Source: an uncultured Oribacterium sp. (lineage in GTDB: Bacteria > Bacillota > Clostridia > Lachnospirales > Lachnospiraceae). Taken from it: DNA of 8,270 nt. Shown piece by piece: positions 1 to 6,218 of this stretch; position 1 is the stretch's first letter; the number at the start of each line of letters is the position of its first letter. The DNA lies in NCBI GenBank assembly GCA_902485915.1, contig CABTMH010000101.1:1-8270 (forward strand). The letters are read 5' to 3'. The translations under genes and the position numbers were made by a program. The notes beneath the pieces were generated by a model. That model made no database searches and was not told where the DNA came from. It saw only the letters and a list, made by a program, of their open reading frames with translations.

Positions 1-1
1 C

Positions 2-112
2 AGCGCCCGCCATGTCATCAAGCGCATCCGCGACATCGATGCACATGCCTTCGTGAACTCTATCCGCACGACGGAGCTCGCTGGGCGTTTCTACATGAAA
101 CCGAAGGATTAA
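2..112 (+). CDS. C-terminal end of a YitT/DUF2179-like membrane protein (partial)
   Basis: An open frame enters from the left edge and gives 36 residues before a TAA stop. The piece contains HVIKRIRDIDAHAFVNS followed by a short stretch ending GRFYMKPKD. This resembles the cytoplasmic DUF2179 domain that closes YitT-family membrane proteins, where a 'KxIxxxDxxAFV' segment is followed by a variant of 'EVxGxGF'. YitT proteins have several membrane segments and no settled biochemical role. None of the membrane part is in the window, so the call rests on one short motif. The G-x-F part is weak here (AGRF rather than GxGF). A strong hairpin 18 bases after the stop fits the end of a transcription unit. 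The frame and stop are clear; the family name is a moderate-confidence inference. Confidence 0.6.
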   Translation, partial: SARHVIKRIRDIDAHAFVNSIRTTELAGRFYMKPKD

Positions 113-130
113 ATATCTGAACAGACATAA

Positions 131-163
131 AAGCCGCTCACAGTCGGATGCTGTGGGCGGCTT
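131..163. terminator. Bidirectional rho-independent terminator
   Basis: Two 13-base arms, AAGCCGCTCACAG and CTGTGGGCGGCTT, pair completely with a single G-U pair around a 7-base loop. On the plus strand the stem is followed by TTATTATAT-like sequence, ending the YitT-like transcript. On the minus strand it is followed by TTTTATGT, a better U tract. It could therefore also end the minus-strand LysR transcript, for which no nearer terminator is visible. Confidence 0.85.
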
Positions 164-329
164 ATTATATACGGATGCGATCTCTGCCGGTTATGCTGTC
201 GCGTCGCGCAGGTCTACAGTGTCAGCTCGGATACTTGGACAGCGGTAATCATATACGGACACTGCCGCTGCCGGTCATGTCATCACGTCGTGGAAGCCTA
301 CATTGCCGCTCCGGGTACCGGAAAGACGT
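162..329. repeat. Diverged direct tandem duplication, two units of about 84 bp
   Basis: The segments 162-245 and 246-329 align without gaps at an offset of exactly 84 bases. Shared blocks include ATATACGG (167 and 251), CTGCCGG (184 and 268) and CTACA (214 and 298). Over 167-238 against 251-322 I count 47 identities in 72, and most differences are transitions. CGGATGCG at 172-179 recurs at 346-353, a possible trace of a third unit. The region lies between the YitT-like gene and the 3' end of the minus-strand LysR gene. It holds no convincing gene: an open frame across it has no Shine-Dalgarno sequence and runs into the antisense of LysR. Confidence 0.55.
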
Positions 330-362
330 CATCATTCCGGGGAATCGGATGCGCATGAGGGC

Positions 363-1289
363 TCAGCTGAATTTCTTTCGGAGGATCTCGAGCAGGTACT
401 CATCGGCCTTCGAGAGGAAAGCTCCCTTCAACGTTGCGATGCAGAGATCCCAGTAGGCCGGGTAGGAGGCATCGATCGAGAAGAAGGCCGGCTGGCTTTC
501 GAAGCTGTTTGCGGCGACATACTCGGATGGGAGCATGGTCACACCCATGCCTTCAGCGGCGAGCTTCTCGAGGCTCATGTAGTTTCGGCACAGGAGACGA
601 ATTTCCGGCTGGATCCCGGCCTTCCGTAGCACGGAATCCGTGACATGGCGGATACGCTGCTCCTTATGCAGCGTCAGCAGCGGCTGGTCGGCGAGCAGCT
701 TTACGTCCAGCACCGGAAAAGGATAGCCCGGCGTCGGTACTGCCTTTTCAGCCAGCGGATTATTCGGGGACATCGCGATGATAAAGGGATAGCGTTTCAG
801 CACCTCATACTGAAGCGATGGGTTCGCGAGCACGCCGTAGACCGGCGCATGCATGATGGAGAAGTCCATCTCCCCGGAGATCAGATGCTGCTCCTGCGGC
901 TCGGTGGAGCCCTCGAACACGTCGATGGTGATGCCCGGATAGAGCGCGCTGTATTCTGGAAGAATCTGTGGCAGGACGATCGCACCGAGGTGATGCGTGA
1001 CACCGAAGCTGATATGACCGACCTTCAGATCATTGATGTCCGTGATTTCCGATGAGAAGTCATCATAGATCTTCAGTACCTGACATGCCATCTGATAGTA
1101 CTTCTCACCGGCGAAGGTGAGCTTCAGACCATCGGGGCTGCGCACGAAGATCTTCGTGCCGATCGAGTCCTCGATGCGTTGGAGTGACTGCGAGAGCGAT
1201 GGCTGCGTGACGAAAAGCTTCTTTGCGGCCTTCGAGATGTTGCCGGTGTCGGCGGTGGTTTTTACATAGAGAAGTTCACGTGTGGTCAT
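363..1289 (-). CDS. LysR-type transcriptional regulator
   Basis: This encodes a 308-residue protein of normal LysR-family length. The N-terminal winged helix-turn-helix is clear: about residues 17-40 contain NISKAAKKLFVTQPSLSQSL, followed by the wing-like FVRSPDGLKLTFAG at 48-61. A linker leads to a substrate-binding domain from about residue 90 to the end, with the usual 'G-x-I-x-F-G' opening (GHISFG) and a late EGMGVTMLP segment. An ATG five codons upstream (1302-1304) is in frame, but I prefer the start at 1289 because GGAAGGA lies 6 bases before it and the upstream ATG has no such site. The gene diverges from the HAD-nitroreductase operon across 111 bp, the classic arrangement in which a LysR protein controls its divergent neighbour and itself. 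The effector cannot be deduced. The family is certain; the target is inferred. Confidence 0.93.
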   Translation of the reverse strand: MTTRELLYVKTTADTGNISKAAKKLFVTQPSLSQSLQRIEDSIGTKIFVRSPDGLKLTFAGEKYYQMACQVLKIYDDFSSEITDINDLKVGHISFGVTHHLGAIVLPQILPEYSALYPGITIDVFEGSTEPQEQHLISGEMDFSIMHAPVYGVLANPSLQYEVLKRYPFIIAMSPNNPLAEKAVPTPGYPFPVLDVKLLADQPLLTLHKEQRIRHVTDSVLRKAGIQPEIRLLCRNYMSLEKLAAEGMGVTMLPSEYVAANSFESQPAFFSIDASYPAYWDLCIATLKGAFLSKADEYLLEILRKKFS

Positions 1290-1400
1290 AATCGATCCTT
1301 CCATTTATACAAACAGATAAACTTAACTGTACCACAGCCGGCATCAATATGCTAAGATAAATCACATATGAAATGATATTGTTTTAGGAAAGAGTAACTT
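1290..1400. promoter_or_regulatory. Divergent promoter region between LysR and HAD genes
   Basis: This 111-bp gap is distinctly AT-rich and must hold the start signals for both divergent genes. I see an imperfect dyad with arms ATCA (1361-1364) and TGAT (1374-1377) around the palindrome CATATG, about 25 bases before the HAD start. On the minus strand TATAAA lies just upstream of the LysR Shine-Dalgarno sequence, but it has no convincing -35 partner. GGAAAG (1387-1392) is the HAD ribosome binding site. A LysR operator is expected here from the layout, but I cannot pick a definite T-N11-A site. Confidence 0.5.
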
Positions 1401-2057
1401 ATGAATAAGAACTATACGACGATTCTGTTTGACCTCGATGGTACGATCATGGACTCTGGTCCTGGCATCATGAAATCGGTGCAGTATGCACTCGACCACT
1501 TCGGCTGCCCACATGAGCCGGAGGAGAAGCTCCGGAAGTTTGTCGGCCCGTCCCTCATGGACAGCTTCACGAACTTCTATGGCATGAAGCCGCAGGATGC
1601 TGAGCGGGCCGTCGCGCTCTACCGTGAGGTATATCCGAAGGAAGGAATCTTCGACGCCACACCGTATGCGGGGATCGAAGATGTTTTCCGCGCGATTCAG
1701 GCGAGTGGGCGTAAGCTCGTCCTCGTGACCTCGAAGCCGCACATCTATGCAGAGCGTATCCTCGAGCACTTCGGCTTCGCGCCGTACTTCTGCTATCAGA
1801 CCGGCCCGGAGCTCGGTGACCATGACAGTCGGAAGGCACGCCTCATCAACCGGGCCGTCGAAGCGCTTCGGCTCGATCAGGCGGACTGCGTCATGATCGG
1901 TGACCGCATGTTTGATATCGAGGGTGCCGTCGAGGCAGGCGTCGATTCCATCGGCGTCACCTACGGCTTCGGCGACCGTGCAGAGCTGGTCGATGCAGGC
2001 GCCATGTACATCGTGAATTCCCCGAAGGAGATCCTCTCCGTGATCGGGATACAGTAA
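1401..2057 (+). CDS. HAD-superfamily phosphatase, phosphoglycolate phosphatase/PpaX-like
   Basis: The 218-residue protein has all four haloacid dehalogenase motifs in order. Motif I is FDLDGT with nucleophile D11 and acid/base D13. Motif II is LVTSKP with T110. The motif III lysine is probably K145 in SRKARL. Motif IV is IGDRMFD with D168 and D172, which bind magnesium. The helical insert between motifs I and II, about residues 20-85, marks a C1-cap enzyme of the Gph/PpaX type. Such enzymes hydrolyse small phosphate esters such as phosphoglycolate or pyrophosphate in the cytoplasm. Length and motif spacing are normal. The start has GGAAAG 8 bases upstream. It is the first gene of an operon with the nitroreductase, 13 bp apart. 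Substrate specificity cannot be read from sequence alone. Confidence 0.92.
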   Translation: MNKNYTTILFDLDGTIMDSGPGIMKSVQYALDHFGCPHEPEEKLRKFVGPSLMDSFTNFYGMKPQDAERAVALYREVYPKEGIFDATPYAGIEDVFRAIQASGRKLVLVTSKPHIYAERILEHFGFAPYFCYQTGPELGDHDSRKARLINRAVEALRLDQADCVMIGDRMFDIEGAVEAGVDSIGVTYGFGDRAELVDAGAMYIVNSPKEILSVIGIQ

Positions 2058-2070
2058 AAGGAGAAAAGCT

Positions 2071-2655
2071 ATGCTGAAGGATATGGTATTAAAGGATAGA
2101 AGCTATCGTGGCTATCATGAGGAACGCAAGGTGACGAGAGACGAGCTCATCGATATGGTGGATGATGCCCGTCTGACGGCATCTGGCGGAAACAAGCAGC
2201 CGCTGAAGTACTATATTTCGACAGAGCACGAGGATGTGGAGGCCATCCTCGCGACGACGAAGTGGGCAGCCGCTCTTCCGGAGCTGCACCTTCCGAAGCC
2301 GGGGACGCATCCGACTGCGTTCATCATCATCCTGCAGGATACGAACATTCAGCCGAACATGCAGGCAGCGATGATCGATGTCGGCATCACGGCACAGACG
2401 ATCACACTTTCGGCGACCGAAAAGGGCCTCGGCTGTCTCATGATCCGGAACTTCGGCCTGAAGCCGCTGCGCGAGGTGCTGGGACTTCCGGAGAATCTCG
2501 TGCCGGTCCTGGTCATCGCCATCGGTGAGCCGGCAGAGAAGATCGAGCTGGTTCCGGTGCAGGAGAACGGCGACGTGAATTATTATCGCGATACAAACGG
2601 CACCCATTACGTGCCGAAGCGTGCGCTCGAGGACATCGTGCTGGAAAAGAAGTGA
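2071..2655 (+). CDS. Nitroreductase-family FMN oxidoreductase
   Basis: This is a 194-residue cytoplasmic flavoprotein of the nitroreductase fold. Near the N terminus RSYRGY (10-15) matches the family's FMN-phosphate-binding 'RRSxRxF' region. SGGNKQPL (38-45) matches the 'SxxNxQPW' segment that contacts the flavin. DVGITAQTITLSATEKGLG (103-121) is the core helix and GxG element, and IGEP (151-154) is the usual strand near the end. The size is typical of short members that reduce nitro groups, quinones or enones with NAD(P)H; the physiological substrate is unknown. The ribosome binding site AAAGGAG overlaps the stop of the HAD gene, so the two are co-transcribed and perhaps translationally coupled. 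A strong terminator follows 100 bp later. A second ATG at codon 5 is a less likely start. Confidence 0.88.
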   Translation: MLKDMVLKDRSYRGYHEERKVTRDELIDMVDDARLTASGGNKQPLKYYISTEHEDVEAILATTKWAAALPELHLPKPGTHPTAFIIILQDTNIQPNMQAAMIDVGITAQTITLSATEKGLGCLMIRNFGLKPLREVLGLPENLVPVLVIAIGEPAEKIELVPVQENGDVNYYRDTNGTHYVPKRALEDIVLEKK

Positions 2656-2669
2656 AATCGATTTTCTAC

Positions 2670-2700
2670 GTTTACGTGAGCTCGGTAAACTCAAGTAAAC
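2670..2700. repeat. Inverted repeat after the nitroreductase gene
   Basis: The arms GTTTACGTGAG (2670-2680) and CTCAAGTAAAC (2690-2700) pair at 10 of 11 positions around a 9-base centre. No T tract follows, so it is not a standard terminator. It lies 15 bases after the stop codon and 60 bases before the real terminator. It could stabilise the 3' end of the message or be a protein-binding dyad; the sequence does not decide. Confidence 0.5.
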
Positions 2701-2758
2701 ACTGGTGGATGGGCATACGACGGCTGAGCAGATAAAATCTAATAAAAGAAGTATTCAG

Positions 2759-2798
2759 ATAAGGGCATTCCATTATGGAATGCCCTTATTTCTTTATT
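2759..2798 (+). terminator. Rho-independent terminator of the HAD-nitroreductase operon
   Basis: A perfect stem pairs 2759-2771 (core AAGGGCATTCC) with 2777-2789 (GGAATGCCCTT). It closes further with an A-T pair around a 3-base loop. The tail TTTCTTTATT follows directly. The minus strand has no comparable T tract, so it acts on the plus strand only. Confidence 0.93.
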
Positions 2799-2968
2799 GC
2801 ACTTCCTCTTCACACGCGTGGCACAGTACAATCAAAGTACGGAATGATAAATAAATAACCACTTTCATGACGGAGAGGGATGTCAGCTGTTCTTCACTGG
2901 ATGGATGACATCGCTATGTAACATCGAAAGTGCGTATAAAAGTGAAACGTTTATTTCAGGAGGTAAAC
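2799..2968 (+). promoter_or_regulatory. Aconitase promoter and leader region
   Basis: This 170-bp stretch between the terminator and the aconitase start contains no gene. It should contain the aconitase promoter, but no -35/-10 pair stands out: TACAAT at 2827 lacks a partner, and TTCACT (2893) with TATGTA (2915) is poor. A perfect 7-bp inverted repeat, GATGTCA (2879-2885) and TGACATC (2906-2912), is followed by the small palindrome ATGTAACAT (2916-2924). These are candidate operator or leader-RNA elements. AGGAGG at 2958-2963, 5 bases before ATG 2969, is an ideal ribosome binding site. Confidence 0.5.
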
Positions 2969-4951
2969 ATGGGCGATTCATTAACGAGGAAGATTATCCG
3001 TTCCCACATGGTGAAGGGATCGATGGTACCGGGCGAGGATGTGTTTGTAAAGGTCGATCAGACTCTGACCCACGATATCAATGCGGTCATGACCTATCTC
3101 GGTTTCGAGCAGCTGGGCATCCCGACGCAGGTGAAGACCTCGGTGTCGTATCTCGATCATAATCTGCTGTACATCGATTTCAAGACACCGGACGATCATA
3201 ATTATCTTAGAACGATCGCAGAGAAGACCGGCGTATATGTATCGAGACCAGGAAACGGTATCTGCCACATGGTGCAGACCTCCCGTTTCGCAACCCCAGG
3301 TGAGCTTCTGATGGGTGGCGACAGCCATACACCATCGGGTGGTGCCGTCGGTATGCTGTCCATCGGCGTCGGCGGCATGGATATCACGACCGCGATGGCC
3401 GGTGTGCCGATGCGTCTCACGATGCCGAAGGTGGTGAAAGTGAATCTGACGGGCAGACTGAAGGCCGGTGTGAACGCAAAGGAAGTCGTCCTCGAGATGC
3501 TTCGCCGCGTAAGTATCAAGGGTGGCCTCGGTAAGGTCTTCGAGTACGTCGGAGAGGGCGTGAAGACGCTGTCGGTTCCGGAGCGTCTTACCATCGCCAA
3601 CATGGGCGCAGAGATGGGTGCGACGAGCTCCATCTTCCCAGCGGATGAAGTGGTAAAGGCGTTTATGGAGGCGCAGGAGCGTGGTGACCAGTATGCCGAG
3701 TTCCTTCCGGATGCGGATGCCGAGTACGATGAGGAGATGAACCTCGATTTAAGTACACTTGAGCCGCTCATCGCACTTCCGCATCAGCCGGATAACGTCG
3801 TACCGATGAGTACACTGGAGGAGCATCCGGTGGTAGAGCAGGTCTTCATGGGCTCCTGCACCAACGGCTCCTACAGCGATTTCGCGAAGGCTGCGCTCGT
3901 GATGCAGGGCCGCCATGTCAGCGAGAATCTGCAGTGTACGGCAGGTATCGCCAGCAAGCAGATCTATAAGCAGCTGATGAAGGATGGTTATCTCGATATG
4001 CTGATCGATGCAGGTGTACGTATCCTGGAGCTTAGCTGTGGACCATGCTGTGCCATCGGCCAGGTGCCGCCGACGAACGGTGTCGCCGTTCGTACCTCGA
4101 ACCGTAACTTCCGTGGCCGTGCCGGTTCACCGAATGCCAATGTTTATCTCGTTTCACCGGAAACCGCAGCCGCTACGGCGATCAAGGGTACCTTTGCAAC
4201 CGCGGAGGAAATCATGGGTGCGGATGTGGAAAAGCTGGCGACGGTTCAGGAACCGGTACACTACATCGTCGATGATGCGATGATCATCCCGCCACTTCCA
4301 GAAGAGGAGCGTGCGAAGGTGAAGGTGCTGAAGGGACCGAATATCGCCTTCCTGCCGGTACCGGAGAAGCCGGAGAAGAACCTGAACGTACGGATTTCAT
4401 TAAAGGCCGGGGATAATATTTCGACCGACGATATCACACCGGCCGGTGCAGAGTTCTCGTCCATGCGATCGAACATCCCGCTCATGTCGAAGTACTGCTA
4501 TAACCGTTATGATCCGGAATTTTCAGAGCGTGCGCGAGAGCTCGTGAAGTCGATCATCGTTGGTGGTGAGAACTATGGACAGGGCTCCTCACGTGAGCAT
4601 GCCGCGATCAACCCGATGTACCTCGGTGTGAAGGCTGTCATCGCGAAGAGCATCGCGCGTATTCATAAGGGAAATCTCATCAATCATGGTATCGTGCCGA
4701 TGATTTTCGAGGACCCGGCGGACTATGAGAAGCTCGAGCAGATGGATGAGCTCGTCATCGATAACTTCATCGGTCAGCTTCCGACGAGAGAAGTTCTGGT
4801 ACATGATGCAACGAAGGATATCCGCTTCAAGTGTCGTCTGGAGCTTTCGGATGCGCAGCTCGAGGTGGTACTGGCCGGTGGACAGCTTCGTTATCTGAAG
4901 CAGCAGCTCGTCGAGATGGGCGTACTGAAGCCGGAAGATCTGGAACAGTAA
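2969..4951 (+). CDS. acn: Aconitate hydratase (aconitase), monomeric ~660-residue type
   Basis: The 660-residue protein interconverts citrate, cis-aconitate and isocitrate using a [4Fe-4S] cluster in the cytoplasm. The cluster ligands are visible as C297 in MGSCTNGS and C357 and C360 in LSCGPCCAIG. GGDSHTPSGG (116-125) is the conserved substrate and cluster region. The C-terminal swivel domain contains ISTDDITPAG (484-493) and GQGSSREHAA (537-546), where S541 and R542 correspond to the catalytic serine and substrate-binding arginine. The length fits the shorter, Aquifex-type aconitases, not the roughly 900-residue AcnA or AcnB. 3-Isopropylmalate dehydratase and homoaconitase share the fold but are usually two subunits, so aconitase is favoured. 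I start at ATG 2969 because of its AGGAGG; a GTG 13 codons earlier lacks a site. The downstream isocitrate dehydrogenase and PrpF-like genes support a role in C6 tricarboxylate metabolism. Confidence 0.94.
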   Translation: MGDSLTRKIIRSHMVKGSMVPGEDVFVKVDQTLTHDINAVMTYLGFEQLGIPTQVKTSVSYLDHNLLYIDFKTPDDHNYLRTIAEKTGVYVSRPGNGICHMVQTSRFATPGELLMGGDSHTPSGGAVGMLSIGVGGMDITTAMAGVPMRLTMPKVVKVNLTGRLKAGVNAKEVVLEMLRRVSIKGGLGKVFEYVGEGVKTLSVPERLTIANMGAEMGATSSIFPADEVVKAFMEAQERGDQYAEFLPDADAEYDEEMNLDLSTLEPLIALPHQPDNVVPMSTLEEHPVVEQVFMGSCTNGSYSDFAKAALVMQGRHVSENLQCTAGIASKQIYKQLMKDGYLDMLIDAGVRILELSCGPCCAIGQVPPTNGVAVRTSNRNFRGRAGSPNANVYLVSPETAAATAIKGTFATAEEIMGADVEKLATVQEPVHYIVDDAMIIPPLPEEERAKVKVLKGPNIAFLPVPEKPEKNLNVRISLKAGDNISTDDITPAGAEFSSMRSNIPLMSKYCYNRYDPEFSERARELVKSIIVGGENYGQGSSREHAAINPMYLGVKAVIAKSIARIHKGNLINHGIVPMIFEDPADYEKLEQMDELVIDNFIGQLPTREVLVHDATKDIRFKCRLELSDAQLEVVLAGGQLRYLKQQLVEMGVLKPEDLEQ

Positions 4952-5070
4952 CGATGATGCCTCTTCAGAAGCCGTGGATTTGTTCAGTTACGAAAACAGG
5001 TTGTGCTTCGGAAAACGAAGGGTAGATAAGAAAAATCGAATATAAGAAATCAGAAGATTCGTATTGGTCG

Positions 5071-5121
5071 AAACCTCCTTCGTGGTGGTATGATAAAAAG
5101 ACATCATGGAGGAGGTTTTTT
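5071..5121 (+). terminator. Hairpin that sequesters the lysR ribosome binding site; terminator/attenuator
   Basis: The left arm 5071-5087 (AAACCTCCTTCGTGGTG) pairs along all 17 positions with 5102-5118 (CATCATGGAGGAGGTTT), three of the pairs being G-U, around a 14-base loop. The right arm includes the whole GGAGGAGG Shine-Dalgarno sequence of the following LysR gene and runs into a T tract (5116-5121) just before its ATG. In RNA reading through from aconitase it would act as an intrinsic terminator and also hide the ribosome binding site. No other terminator is visible after aconitase; the rest of that gap has only a 5-bp hairpin at 5006-5020. Confidence 0.72.
5086..5094 (+). promoter_or_regulatory. 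Extended -10 promoter across the hairpin's left arm and loop
   Basis: TGG-TATGAT matches the extended -10 consensus TGn-TATAAT with one mismatch in the hexamer. A weak -35 candidate, TTGGTC (5064-5069), lies 19 bases upstream, and the TGn element can compensate for a poor -35. The predicted start near 5101 would give a leader of about 21 nucleotides. That leader holds the ribosome binding site but lacks the left arm of the hairpin, so this transcript would be translated freely. Confidence 0.5.
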
Positions 5122-5997
5122 ATGCGGGACAGTGACTGGAAAATCATCTACGAGCTGCATCAGAATCCGAGCATCACGAAGGTGTCGGGACTTCTTTATA
5201 AGTCGCAGTCGGCCATTACGAAGCGGATTCAGTCGATGGAGGAGGAGCTTGCGTGTCGGATCGTCGAGCGTACACCACAAGGCGTGATTTTTACGCGCGA
5301 GGGTGAGTTTCTCTTTCAGATGGCTGAAAAATATCTGCAGCTTGAAAATGAGATGCAGGCGGGCCTTCGCCTGCTTCGGGAGCAGAATAAGGAAACGCTC
5401 ATCATAGGCTCAGCGTATACCTATACGAAATATTCGCTCTATGATGTGCTGAATCCGTTTACTGCGGCACATCCGAATATCAGCGTTCGCGTGATCAATA
5501 AGCAGAGTGATCTGCTCTATGAGATGCTTATGGAAGGGAAACTTGATGTCGCCTTCATCCGTTCGGATTATACGGCCAATGTCTATCACGATCTGATCGA
5601 CCATACCGCTGCGTACTGTGTGACGAGAGGAGCGGTCGACCTGGATCGACTGCCTCTGATGGAGAGGGTGGCATATCAGACGAATCAGAAGACCACCGAA
5701 AAAATCGAAGAATGGTGGAAGTGCCGATTCGACACCGAGCTTCCGGAGCCGACGGAGGATGTCGGATATATCGAATTTGCGTTCCGAAGCATTGCCGAAG
5801 GAAATAAGTATCTTCTTTGCTTCCTCCCGGATAATTTCGTAAATGAATATAATTTGACACTGACACCGCTCCTCACGAAAGACGGTAAACAGATTTCGCG
5901 GAACAGCTGGTTTATTTATAAGAAGGAGAAACACCGGCGGGCAGCAGTCGATGAACTGATTCGTTATGTAGAACATAATGTAAGGATAAAGGTATGA
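5122..5997 (+). CDS. LysR-type transcriptional regulator, probable regulator of the aconitase/isocitrate dehydrogenase region
   Basis: The 291-residue protein has a LysR-type winged helix-turn-helix in about residues 15-60: SITKVSGLLYKSQSAITKRI for the recognition helices, then CRIVERTPQGVIFTREGE for the wing. A linker helix (about 60-90) leads to the effector-binding domain from about residue 93 (TLIIGSAYT), which contains MLMEGKLDVAFIR, a common LysR segment. The start has GGAGGAGG followed by six Ts, an unusually strong site lying in a hairpin arm. The gene lies between aconitase and isocitrate dehydrogenase on the same strand, not diverging as LysR genes usually do. It may sense citrate, isocitrate or a related acid, but this is inferred from position only. 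No terminator follows it, so some transcripts may continue into the isocitrate dehydrogenase gene. Confidence 0.93.
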   Translation: MRDSDWKIIYELHQNPSITKVSGLLYKSQSAITKRIQSMEEELACRIVERTPQGVIFTREGEFLFQMAEKYLQLENEMQAGLRLLREQNKETLIIGSAYTYTKYSLYDVLNPFTAAHPNISVRVINKQSDLLYEMLMEGKLDVAFIRSDYTANVYHDLIDHTAAYCVTRGAVDLDRLPLMERVAYQTNQKTTEKIEEWWKCRFDTELPEPTEDVGYIEFAFRSIAEGNKYLLCFLPDNFVNEYNLTLTPLLTKDGKQISRNSWFIYKKEKHRRAAVDELIRYVEHNVRIKV

Positions 5998-6079
5998 CCG
6001 AGAAGGCAGGAAGCTACATAGATACCGACGATTTAGATTTGTGAAATATCAGACTTGCATATAGAAAAAATGTGATGAG

Positions 6080-6135
6080 ATATATATTTTTATATATATT
6101 TTACTATATACGGCGTCGCCGCTATACTTTTATAT
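6080..6135 (+). promoter_or_regulatory. Promoter of the isocitrate dehydrogenase gene with a palindromic operator in its spacer
   Basis: TTTACT (6100-6105) and TATACT (6123-6128) match the -35 and -10 hexamers at 4 and 5 of 6 positions, with an ideal 17-bp spacer. The perfect palindrome CGGCG-T-CGCCG (6111-6121) fills most of that spacer and stands out as GC-rich within very AT-rich DNA. Upstream, ATATATAT-TTTT-ATATATAT (6080-6099) could act as an UP element. The predicted start is near 6135. The 84-base leader includes a 6-bp inverted repeat, GAATGC (6141-6146) and GCATTC (6160-6165), and the ribosome binding site AGGAG (6207-6211). The rest of the gap after the LysR stop shows nothing else. 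Confidence 0.65.
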
Positions 6136-6218
6136 AAAGAGAATGCATATATAAACGAAGCATTCAGAGATGGATACCGTAGAGCATCTGAAAAGGTAAG
6201 GTAAAAAGGAGAGAGACG

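Noticed and set aside
148..456. A 102-codon open frame running through the 84-bp repeats
   Set aside because: It has no ribosome binding site, its repeated peptide simply mirrors the DNA duplication, and its end is antisense to the LysR gene.
1290..1304. Upstream ATG for the minus-strand LysR gene
   Set aside because: It lacks a ribosome binding site, and GGAAGGA lies correctly for the ATG at 1289, where the LysR-like N terminus begins.
1567..1839. Long antisense open frames opposite the HAD, aconitase and isocitrate dehydrogenase genes
   Set aside because: They follow from GC-rich codon bias on the coding strand, lack ribosome binding sites and show no recognisable protein features.
2930..2968. 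Upstream in-frame GTG start for aconitase, giving 13 more residues
   Set aside because: It has no Shine-Dalgarno sequence, and its extra residues are unlike the family N terminus. ATG 2969 has AGGAGG at ideal spacing.
6080..6105. AT-only hairpin followed by TTTTA as a terminator for the second LysR gene
   Set aside because: A stem made only of A-T pairs is too weak for an intrinsic terminator, and its position just before the -35 fits an UP element better.
6170..6199. A nine-codon open frame (MDTVEHLKR) in the isocitrate dehydrogenase leader
   Set aside because: Its ribosome binding site is poor and it has no run of regulatory codons; a frame this short is expected by chance.
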